NCBI GenBank assembly: GCA_913043805.1
Contig: CAJWMX010000132.1
Coordinates: 1-7,473, forward strand
Direction: 5' to 3'
DNA: 7,473 nucleotides
From: an uncultured Acidobacteriota bacterium
GTDB lineage: Bacteria; Acidobacteriota; Vicinamibacteria; Vicinamibacterales; UBA8438
In this document: in pieces, positions 1-6,023 of the stretch
How positions within the stretch are numbered: the stretch's first letter is position 1
Layout: the number at the start of each line of letters is the position of its first letter
Notes under the pieces: model-generated
Seen by the model: the letters and a program-made list of their open reading frames with translations, nothing else
What the model was told of the DNA's origin: nothing
Database searches by the model: none
Translations under genes and position numbers: made by a program

Positions 1-1
1 C

Positions 2-322
2 GCCTTGCAGATGCAGAACTACGAGGCTGACCGGGAGAGGTTCGAGGAGCACGACACGCGCGTCCTCGGGATCAGCGTTGCGGTGCCCGCCAAGGTTGAA
101 TGGGCAAAGCTGCTCGGCGGGGTCGCGTTCGACTTGCTGGCGGACTTTCACCCGCACGGCGGTGTCGTCGAGGCGAACGGCGTCATGCGTGACGGCGGGA
201 TCTCCGAGCGCGCCATCTTCGTGGTCGACAAGACGGGGACCGTCGTGTTCGCGAAGGTCTACGACATTTCCACCCTGCCGGACAACGCGGAGCTCCGCGA
301 CGTGATCGAGGCCCTCGGGTAG
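2..322 (+). CDS. AhpE-like peroxiredoxin, C-terminal part (5' end outside window)
   Basis: The reading frame is open from the window edge and ends at TAG 320-322, giving about 106 residues; the true start lies upstream. The visible part is the C-terminal half of a thioredoxin-fold peroxiredoxin. It has a strand reading VLGISV, then FDLLADFHPHGGVVEANGV, which parallels the FPLLSDFWPHGAVSQAYGV stretch I recall from mycobacterial AhpE, and then AIFVVDKTGTVVFAKV, the usual FVVD-x-x-G strand turn. Such enzymes reduce hydrogen peroxide, organic peroxides or peroxynitrite in the cytoplasm through a peroxidatic cysteine near residue 45, which would be in the missing part. No cysteine occurs in the visible part, so there is no C-terminal resolving cysteine, consistent with a 1-Cys or AhpE/BCP-like mechanism. 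The receptor gene follows on the same strand 122 bp later, but a promoter-like region lies between, so co-transcription is uncertain. The family call is solid; the subfamily is inference. Confidence 0.82.
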   Translation, partial: ALQMQNYEADRERFEEHDTRVLGISVAVPAKVEWAKLLGGVAFDLLADFHPHGGVVEANGVMRDGGISERAIFVVDKTGTVVFAKVYDISTLPDNAELRDVIEALG

Positions 323-349
323 CCGCTTCGGTCGTCGAGGTCGTCCGCA

Positions 350-371
350 CTCTTCAGGAACTCTTCAGAAA
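350..371 (+). promoter_or_regulatory. 11-bp tandem direct repeat, possible OmpR/PhoB-type activator site
   Basis: Two copies of an 11-mer sit head to tail: CTCTTCAGGAA at 350-360 and CTCTTCAGAAA at 361-371, with 10 of 11 positions identical. This can be read as 7-bp half-sites (CTCTTCA) separated by 4 bp, which is the geometry of Pho boxes and other OmpR/PhoB winged-helix sites. It lies 73 bp before the GTG of the TonB receptor. A weak -10-like ACACTA at 393-398 follows about 21 bp after the repeat. The repeat is directly visible; its role as a regulator site for the receptor is inference. Confidence 0.4.
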
Positions 372-431
372 CCGAAAACCCGGCACTCGTGGACACTAGA
401 GTGGTTCGGTACGTCTTGAGTCCCATCGACC

Positions 432-437
432 AGGAGG
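432..437 (+). promoter_or_regulatory. Shine-Dalgarno site of the TonB receptor gene
   Basis: A perfect AGGAGG lies 7 nt before GTG 445-447. It fixes the receptor start at this GTG, which is also followed directly by a signal-peptide-like sequence. Confidence 0.85.
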
Positions 438-444
438 GCAGCGG

Positions 445-2769
445 GTGCGTCGGAGCGTGGTGTTTGCGTGTTGCGTGTTCGGTTGGGTGGCGGCCGTTGC
501 CGGTCAGGGGGCGGGAACGCTCACCGGCACGGTGACTGACGATACCGGTAGGGTGATCCCAGGCGCGGCGGTGGTGGTGGAAAGCGCCGGGGGCTATCGC
601 TCGACCGTCACCGACGAACGCGGCGTCTATCGGGCGGAAGGCGTGTCGGCCGGCCCGGCGTCGGTCGTCGTCCGCCTCGTCAACTTCTCGACATTTCGCG
701 AGGACGTCGATGTGGCCGCGGGTCAGACACTCACCGTGGACGCCCGGCTCACCCTGAGCATTACCGCCGACGTCGTGGTGACCGGTGCTCGGACTTTCCG
801 GAACATCGCCGACCTGGAGAACCCGCGAGAGAACCTGGTCGGCATCGCGACCTCGGCCAGCGTGGGGGCCATCACCGCGGCCCAGCTCGAAGCACGACCG
901 ATCATGCGACCGGGTGAAGTGCTCGAGGCGGTACCCGGGTTCGTGGTCAGTCAACACTCCGGCGAAGGCAAGGCCAATCAGTACTACCTCCGCGGGTTCA
1001 ATCTCGACCATGGCTCCGACTTCGCGACGACGCTGGCGGGGGTCCCGCTGAACGAGTCGTCTGGCGCCCATGCCCACGGCTATACCGACGCCAACCAGTT
1101 GATTCCGGAGCTGGTCAGCGGCGTGCAGTACACCAAGGGGCCCTACTTCGCCGAGCACGGCGACTTTTCGGCGGCCGGTTCCGCCAACATCAGCTATGTG
1201 AACAGCCTGGACCGGCCGCTCTTCAGCATCAGCGGCGGCGGTCAGGGTTGGGGACGGGTGCTGGGCGCCGTCTCGCCCGAGGTCGGGTCGGGGAACCTGC
1301 TGGTCGCGCTGGAGCTTGCCCAGAACGACGGTCCGTGGGTGCGCCCCGACAACATGGAGAAGGCCAACGGGGTCATCCGCTACAGCCAGGGCGACCGGCA
1401 GAACGGGTTCTCCATCACCGGGATGGGCTATCGCGGCGACTGGAATGCCACCGACCAGATTCCGCGGCGAGCGATCGAACAGGGGCTCATCGGGCGCTTC
1501 GGGGGAATCGACAACACCGATGCCGGCAGCGCCTACCGCTATACAGGTACCTTCGACTGGCTCCGTTCCGGTGCCAACCAGTCGACCCGGTTCACCGCCT
1601 ATACCCTTCGCGGCGGACTGAATCTCTTCCAGAACTTCACCTACTTCCTCGAGGACCCGGTCAACGGCGACCAGGTCGAACAGGAAGGGCGTCGCTGGAC
1701 CTCGGGCGCAAAGGTCGTCCACCGGCACCTGGGCCGGGTGTTCGACAAGCCGGTCGAGCACGCCGTTGGCGTGTCCGTGAGAAACGACTCGGTCGACGCG
1801 ATCGGGCTCTACAACACCGCGGCGCGTCGACGAACCAATACCGTTCGTGACGACGAGGTTTCGCAGACGAAGGCCGGTCTTTTCGCGCAGAGCGAGATCG
1901 AGTGGACGCGCGTGTTCCGGACGACCCTGGGGCTGCGCAGCGATCTGTATCGCTACGACGTCACGGCCCAGAACCCACTGAACTCGGGCGACGGCACCGC
2001 GGCCCTCGTCAGCCCGAAAGTCACCGCGGTCCTTGGCCCGTGGGAGGGCACCGAGCTCTACCTGAACTACGGGCGCGGGTTCCACAGCAACGATCCTCGC
2101 GCCGCCACGACGCAGGTCGATCCCGTCAGCGGTGATCCGGTCGACCGGGAGGATCCGCTCGTGTCGGCAAACGGAGCGGAGATCGGCCTACGGACGGTTC
2201 GGGTGTCCGGCGTGCAGTCCACGGTGGCGCTCTGGTATCTCTCGTTCGACTCCGAGCTGCTGTTTGTCGGCGATGCCGGCATCACTGAAGCGAGTCGTCC
2301 GAGTCGACGTCTCGGCGTCGAGTGGACCAACTACGTCCGGTTCACGTCGTGGTTGACCGGCGAGCTCGACCTGTCGTTCTCACGGGCGCGGTTCTCGGAC
2401 GATGAACCGGCGGGCGACTTCATCCCCGGGGCGTTGGACCGGGTCATTGCCGGCGCCATCACGGTGGCGCCGAGTCGACGGGTCTTCGGCAGCCTTCGGC
2501 TTCGACACTTCGGACCGAGACCGCTGATCGAGGATGCCTCGGTGACGTCCGAGGCGACGACGATCTGGAATGGTGAGATCGGTCTGAGTATCAACGAGCG
2601 CGCCAACATCACGTTGGAAGGGTTCAACCTGCTCAACAGTGATGTCTCCGACATCGACTACTTCTACGAGTCGCGTCTGCCGGGCGAGCCGGTGGGTGGC
2701 ATCGAGGATGTGCACTTCCATCCGTCGCTCCCCCGAACGGCCCGCGTCATGCTGAATCTCCTCTTTTGA
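445..2769 (+). CDS. TonB-dependent outer-membrane receptor with N-terminal carboxypeptidase-regulatory-like domain
   Basis: This 774-residue protein is a complete TonB-dependent receptor that would take a scarce ligand through the outer membrane using energy from TonB-ExbBD. Residues 1-20 form a signal peptide: MRRS, a hydrophobic core, then AVA before GQ. Residues about 22-113 form a carboxypeptidase-regulatory-like beta-sandwich (GTLTGTVTDDTGRVIPGAAV, then DERGVYR), ending in a VVVTG element. The plug spans about 140-250, with YYLRGFNLDHGSDF near 180-193, a histidine-rich SSGAHAHGYTD at 205-214 and KGPYFAEHGDFSAAGSANI. The rest is a 22-strand-type barrel of alternating hydrophobic residues, ending with aromatic Phe774 as outer-membrane proteins normally do. 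HFHP at 757-760 adds to the histidines near the extracellular or plug side, so a metal complex is possible, but this is speculative. The start is GTG with a perfect Shine-Dalgarno. No frameshift or truncation is seen, and the substrate cannot be assigned. Confidence 0.93.
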   Translation: MRRSVVFACCVFGWVAAVAGQGAGTLTGTVTDDTGRVIPGAAVVVESAGGYRSTVTDERGVYRAEGVSAGPASVVVRLVNFSTFREDVDVAAGQTLTVDARLTLSITADVVVTGARTFRNIADLENPRENLVGIATSASVGAITAAQLEARPIMRPGEVLEAVPGFVVSQHSGEGKANQYYLRGFNLDHGSDFATTLAGVPLNESSGAHAHGYTDANQLIPELVSGVQYTKGPYFAEHGDFSAAGSANISYVNSLDRPLFSISGGGQGWGRVLGAVSPEVGSGNLLVALELAQNDGPWVRPDNMEKANGVIRYSQGDRQNGFSITGMGYRGDWNATDQIPRRAIEQGLIGRFGGIDNTDAGSAYRYTGTFDWLRSGANQSTRFTAYTLRGGLNLFQNFTYFLEDPVNGDQVEQEGRRWTSGAKVVHRHLGRVFDKPVEHAVGVSVRNDSVDAIGLYNTAARRRTNTVRDDEVSQTKAGLFAQSEIEWTRVFRTTLGLRSDLYRYDVTAQNPLNSGDGTAALVSPKVTAVLGPWEGTELYLNYGRGFHSNDPRAATTQVDPVSGDPVDREDPLVSANGAEIGLRTVRVSGVQSTVALWYLSFDSELLFVGDAGITEASRPSRRLGVEWTNYVRFTSWLTGELDLSFSRARFSDDEPAGDFIPGALDRVIAGAITVAPSRRVFGSLRLRHFGPRPLIEDASVTSEATTIWNGEIGLSINERANITLEGFNLLNSDVSDIDYFYESRLPGEPVGGIEDVHFHPSLPRTARVMLNLLF

Positions 2770-2781
2770 CGGAGGTTCGCG

Positions 2782-2859
2782 GTGTCCACGCTAGGCGGCA
2801 TGTCGACCGTTCCAGTCACGCTGGGACAGGACATCAGTTCCTCCTTCATCGCCGCGTGA
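2782..2859 (+). CDS. Possible 25-residue small ORF after the receptor gene
   Basis: A GGAGG at 2771-2775 lies 6 nt before GTG 2782-2784, and the frame runs 25 codons to TGA 2857-2859. The product would read VSTLGGMSTVPVTLGQDISS followed by SFIAA, which I do not recognise. It starts only 12 nt after the receptor stop, so it could be translated from the same mRNA. Its TGA overlaps the first codon (GAG 2858-2860) of the Fis-type segment in the next frame. A +1 slip at the stop would therefore join the two into 65 residues. It could equally be a chance ORF in decaying DNA, and coding status is unproven. Confidence 0.3.
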   Translation: MSTLGGMSTVPVTLGQDISSSFIAA

Positions 2860-2980
2860 GAACGCCCGTCGCGCGCTCGAACTCGCCGATGGAAAGGTCT
2901 ATGGTCCGGGCGGAGCCGCGGCGTTGCTCGGGCTGAAGCCGAACACCCTGGCGGCTCGCATCAAGAAGATGGAGCTATAG
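2858..2980 (+). pseudogene. C-terminal Fis-type helix-turn-helix remnant of a sigma-54-dependent activator
   Basis: Forty codons ending at TAG 2978-2980 read ENARRALELADGKVYGPGGA, then AALLGLKPNTLAARIKKMEL. This matches the DNA-binding tail (Fis/HTH_8 family) of NtrC/FhlA-type activators: a first helix with ALE, a GGKVYGPGGAA-like linker, the helix AALLGL and the recognition helix KPNTLAARIKK. In those proteins this tail follows a receiver or GAF domain and an AAA+ domain of about 240 residues. None of that is here, because the region upstream is the receptor gene. The frame is open back only to a TAG at 2792-2794, and residues before Glu do not resemble the family or have a start codon. I call it a relic, unless it is expressed through a frameshift from the ORF at 2782. 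It ends tail-to-tail with, and overlapping by 6 bp, the last permease of the minus-strand operon. Confidence 0.7.
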
Positions 2981-2984
2981 CTCC
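2971..2984. repeat. 14-bp perfect palindrome holding stop codons of both strands
   Basis: GGAGCTATAGCTCC equals its own reverse complement. Its centre, CTATAG, supplies the TAG of the plus-strand Fis remnant (2978-2980) and the TAG of the minus-strand permease (complement of 2975-2977). As RNA it could form a 5-bp GGAGC/GCTCC stem with a TATA loop in either direction. No T-tract follows on either side, so a canonical intrinsic terminator is not supported. Confidence 0.5.
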
Positions 2985-4165
2985 CTGAGCGCGGTCACGA
3001 TCGGCATACGCGCGGCGCGGATGGCGGGGAACAGGCCGCCGACAAGACCCATCACCAGGGCATAGGTCGCACCCTGCACCAGCAGGGCCGGCGTCACCGT
3101 GAAGGCGAAGGCGACCTGGCTGAAGGTCTGGAAGTTGATGGTCGCGGTCTGATAGCCGTGGAACGCCGCATAGGCGAGGCCCCCTCCGAGCACGCCGCCG
3201 ACAGTCGCCAGGAGCGCCGACTCGACGAGCACCGAGAACACGACCGAGCTCGCGTGGAAGCCCAGAGCCCGAAGCGTCGCGATCTCGCGAGTGCGGGTGG
3301 CCACCGCGCTGTACATGGTGTTCACCGCCCCGAACACTGCCCCGACCCCCATCAGCAACGCGATCACTGAACCGATGCCGGTGATGATGGCTCGGATCTG
3401 CTGCGAGTTGGCGCTGTAGTAATCGGTCTCTCGTTCGACCTGCACGTCGAGCCGGGGATCAGTGGTGAGCGTGTCTTTGAAGCCCTGGAACGCGTCGGCC
3501 GAATCGAGCCTCGCCATGACCGACTGGAAGCTGCTCCCACGCCGGTAGGCCGACTGCAGGACGGTGGCGTCGCACCAGATCTCGGACTCCGAAATAGAGC
3601 CGTCCGCTTCGAAGATGCCAACCACGGTCCAGGTGTTCTCGCCCCAGCGATTGGTGGTGCCCAGCTCGAGCCCCTCGAACTGTTCCGACGCCGCCCGGCC
3701 CACGATGATTTCGTTGGTGCCGCTCGCGAATCGGCGGCCGGACACCATGGTGACCTCCGGTCGCACTTCGAAGGCGGATGTCTGAATCCCGCGGAGCGGG
3801 ACGTTCGCGTCGGTGCCGGTCGACCGTTTCGGCATGTTGACGACCACGAACAGCTCAGACGACGCCATCGGCCCGCTCTCCCCGACGCGAATACCGGGCG
3901 CGTCGGCGATGATGCGGGTGCTTTCCAGGGCGAGCGCGCTGTTGAGCTCGGCATTGCTGCCACCACGCATGATGATTGCGGTGTCCGGCGAACCCGTTCC
4001 GGCCATGGCGGCGTTGAAGCCCTCGGCGATCGAAAGCACCGCCACGAACGTGATGACGACTCCCGTGATCCCGATCACCGCCACCGTCGACGCGCCGGCG
4101 CGCTGCGGGAGCGAGCGGAGGCTCAGCACGATGACGGCGAAGGTTTGAGAGACCCAGCGGAACAT
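2975..4165 (-). CDS. FtsX/MacB-like ABC exporter permease (second permease of the operon)
   Basis: This is an inner-membrane permease of 396 residues when started at the ATG complementary to 4163-4165, which gives MFRWVSQTFAVIVLSLRSLP. A longer frame exists back to 4270, but it would run into the previous gene with an arginine-rich non-membrane lead, so I reject it. Topology follows the FtsX/MacB type. TM1 is about 26-48. A large periplasmic domain spans about 50-257 (MacB-type core, with GRAASEQFEGLELGT and VVGIFEADGS). TM2 is about 262-284, TM3 about 305-335 and TM4 about 360-381. The cytoplasmic coupling segment RTREIATLRALGF is at 291-303 and the tail is RAARMPIVTALREL. Only 8 nt separate it from the upstream permease stop and no clear Shine-Dalgarno is seen, which suggests coupled translation. 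It probably pairs with the other permease as a heterodimer. Substrate unknown. Confidence 0.88.
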   Translation of the reverse strand: MFRWVSQTFAVIVLSLRSLPQRAGASTVAVIGITGVVITFVAVLSIAEGFNAAMAGTGSPDTAIIMRGGSNAELNSALALESTRIIADAPGIRVGESGPMASSELFVVVNMPKRSTGTDANVPLRGIQTSAFEVRPEVTMVSGRRFASGTNEIIVGRAASEQFEGLELGTTNRWGENTWTVVGIFEADGSISESEIWCDATVLQSAYRRGSSFQSVMARLDSADAFQGFKDTLTTDPRLDVQVERETDYYSANSQQIRAIITGIGSVIALLMGVGAVFGAVNTMYSAVATRTREIATLRALGFHASSVVFSVLVESALLATVGGVLGGGLAYAAFHGYQTATINFQTFSQVAFAFTVTPALLVQGATYALVMGLVGGLFPAIRAARMPIVTALREL

Positions 4166-4173
4166 GGATGTGT

Positions 4174-5325
4174 CTAGGCCCGACGCAGCGCGTCGACGAT
4201 GCGGAGTCGGACGGCCTGGACGCCCGGCAGCGCGCCGCTTATCAGACCAAGCGCGACGATCAGGCCGCACCCGAGCACCAGGTCACTTGGAGGAACGAAG
4301 AACGCGGGCAGGAAGCCTCCGGTCGGGTCGCCCTGCTGGATGATCCACCACGACACACCCAATCCGAGTCCGCCACCCAGGACGGCGATGAACATCGATT
4401 CGACCAGCACCAGCGTCAACACAGCCGTGTCGCTGAAACCAAGGGTCTTCAAGACGGCCAGCTCGTTGGTTCGCTCCCGGACTGACTGCCCCATCGTGTT
4501 GGCCACGACCAGCAGGATCGTGAACAACACGGCGACGAGAATCGCCGTCATCATCGTTCCGACGTCACCGATCTGGGCGGCGAACGCCTGCACGAACGCC
4601 TGTTCGGTCGAGGTCGTGGTCTCGAACGGCGAGTTCGCAAATCGGCTGTCGATCTCCTCGCCGATCGCCACCCCCTGGGTGGGATCGTCGACCTTGATCA
4701 TGTACAAGCCGACAAAGCCACGTCCCTGCGAGTTGGCTTCGGCCAGATAGTCGTAGTGAAAGAGGAACTGCGAGGTGTCGGTCGCTTGCTGAGCGCCGTC
4801 GTAGATGCCCTCGATGGTGAACTCCCAGCCCGCGCCGGACTGGGTGCGCCAGATCGTGCCCTGGAGCGGGATGCGATCACCCACTTCCCATCCGAACCGG
4901 TCGGCCGTCGCCCGTCCAACGATCGCGCCCGTGCGGTTGGCGAACCAGGCGTCCTTCTGCTCGTCGGGGAGCAGAAATTCGGGGTACATGTCGAGATACC
5001 CCTCGGGTTCCACCGCGAACTGGCCGAAGAAGTTGCTCGGCTCCTGGTACACGCCGCCGAACCAGGTCTGATGGGTGACTTCCCTCACCCCATCGACCGC
5101 AAGGATCCGCTCCTTGTAGCTCTCCGGCAGCGGCTGGATGAACGACACCTTGTGGATCAACATCAGACGGTCGGCGCCCGCCACGTCCACACCCAGGCTG
5201 AAGGCGACCTTCACCGCTGAGAGATAGTTGAACAGGATGAAGGCGATCACGATCGAAAGCAGCGTGAACAGCGTGCGGACCTTACGCCGCGCTAGGCCGC
5301 TCCAGATCAGCGGCAAGAATCTCAT
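4174..5325 (-). CDS. FtsX-like ABC exporter permease (first permease of the operon)
   Basis: This is an inner-membrane permease of 383 residues. TM1 is at about 17-40 (TLFTLLSIVIAFILFNYLSA), followed by a periplasmic domain of about 41-255. The FtsX membrane block has TM2 about 257-279, TM3 about 300-330 and TM4 about 348-368. RERTNELAVLKTLGF at 283-297 is the characteristic cytoplasmic segment that contacts the ATPase, and the end VRLRIVDALRRA is also typical. The periplasmic domain differs in sequence from the sister permease (for example GAIVGRATADRFGWEVGDRI near 133-152 and WEFTIEGIYDGAQQATDTSQ near 167-186), so this is an old pair and not a recent duplicate. Its ATG overlaps the ATPase stop as ATGA (5322-5325), and a GAGGGGG Shine-Dalgarno (complement of 5333-5339) lies 7 nt before it. 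The role in a tripartite exporter is well supported; the cargo is unknown. Confidence 0.9.
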   Translation of the reverse strand: MRFLPLIWSGLARRKVRTLFTLLSIVIAFILFNYLSAVKVAFSLGVDVAGADRLMLIHKVSFIQPLPESYKERILAVDGVREVTHQTWFGGVYQEPSNFFGQFAVEPEGYLDMYPEFLLPDEQKDAWFANRTGAIVGRATADRFGWEVGDRIPLQGTIWRTQSGAGWEFTIEGIYDGAQQATDTSQFLFHYDYLAEANSQGRGFVGLYMIKVDDPTQGVAIGEEIDSRFANSPFETTTSTEQAFVQAFAAQIGDVGTMMTAILVAVLFTILLVVANTMGQSVRERTNELAVLKTLGFSDTAVLTLVLVESMFIAVLGGGLGLGVSWWIIQQGDPTGGFLPAFFVPPSDLVLGCGLIVALGLISGALPGVQAVRLRIVDALRRA

Positions 5326-6023
5326 GCGTCCGCCCCCTCGGTCACGAGCACCCCTTTGTCGAGGTGCAACGTGCGGGTGCCGCGCTCGGCCGCCTTGGCG
5401 TCGTGGGTCACCATGACAATGGTCTTGCCGTGCTCCTGGTTGAGCGCCTGCAGGAGGTCGAGGATCTCGTTTCCTGCCTTCCTGTCGAGGTCGCCGGTCG
5501 GTTCGTCGCAGAGGAGCAGCGTGGGGTCGGTCACGATCGCTCTCGCTATGCCGACGCGCTGCTCCTGTCCGCCCGAGAGCTGCCTCGGATAGTGCTTGGA
5601 CCGCTCGCTCAGTCCGACCATGGCGAGCGCCGTCGACACGTGTTTCTTCCGTTGCCGCCGAGACAGCTTGGTCAGCAGGAGTGGCAGCTCGACGTTGCGT
5701 TCTGCGGTCAAGACCGGGAGCAGGTTGTAGAGCTGGAATACGAAGCCGATGTGACGGGCTCTCCAGCGGGACAGCCGGGACGCCGACAGGCTGTCGATCC
5801 GGTCCCCCTTGACCGCCACCGAGCCCTCAGACGGCGTGTCGAGACCGCCGATGAGGTTGAGTAGCGTGGTCTTCCCGGAGCCGGAGGGGCCCATCAGCGA
5901 CAGGAACTCGCCCTGGGCGAGGTCCAGGTCGACGCCCTGGAGCACGTCGATCCGCTCCGAGCCACGCTTGAACACCTTGTGCAGGCCGCGCACCTGCACC
6001 AGGGGAGGCGTCTCGTTCGTCAT
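5322..6023 (-). CDS. ABC transporter ATPase, MacB/LolD-like
   Basis: This cytoplasmic ATPase of 233 residues would power the FtsX-type exporter. All catalytic motifs are intact: Walker A GPSGSGKT at 45-52, Q-loop FQ at 96-97 followed by LYNLLPVLTAERNVELPL (typical of the LolD/MacB/FtsE group), signature LSGGQEQRV at 149-157, Walker B LLLCDEP at 169-175 with Glu174, D-loop GDLD at 177-180 and the H-loop histidine 207 in VTHD. The length is normal for a stand-alone subunit of this group; MacB-type fusions carry the permease on the same chain, whereas here it is split off. The start ATG overlaps the adaptor stop as ATGA (6020-6023), and the stop overlaps the next start in the same way, so the three genes are translationally linked. 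Confidence 0.95.
   Translation of the reverse strand: MTNETPPLVQVRGLHKVFKRGSERIDVLQGVDLDLAQGEFLSLMGPSGSGKTTLLNLIGGLDTPSEGSVAVKGDRIDSLSASRLSRWRARHIGFVFQLYNLLPVLTAERNVELPLLLTKLSRRQRKKHVSTALAMVGLSERSKHYPRQLSGGQEQRVGIARAIVTDPTLLLCDEPTGDLDRKAGNEILDLLQALNQEHGKTIVMVTHDAKAAERGTRTLHLDKGVLVTEGADA

Noticed and set aside
300..350. Possible terminator after the peroxiredoxin gene (CGAGGCCCTCG)
   Set aside because: The inverted arms leave almost no loop, the element lies within the coding end, and no T-tract follows.
1248..1850. A 200-codon plus-strand frame inside the receptor gene, and similar overlapping frames in the exporter genes
   Set aside because: These are out-of-frame shadows of well-supported genes, with Arg/Pro/Ser-rich products and no domain or ribosome site.
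259..2085. A 608-codon open frame on the minus strand opposite the receptor gene
   Set aside because: It is antisense to a clear TonB receptor with signal peptide, Shine-Dalgarno and terminal Phe. Its product is a low-complexity mix of Arg, Gly, Val, Asp and His without a recognisable domain, as expected for the opposite strand of high-GC coding DNA.
4166..4270. A 35-codon N-terminal extension of the second permease
   Set aside because: It lies inside the end of the upstream permease gene, is Arg/Pro-rich and is unlike any permease lead. The start at 4165 gives the usual short cytoplasmic segment before TM1.
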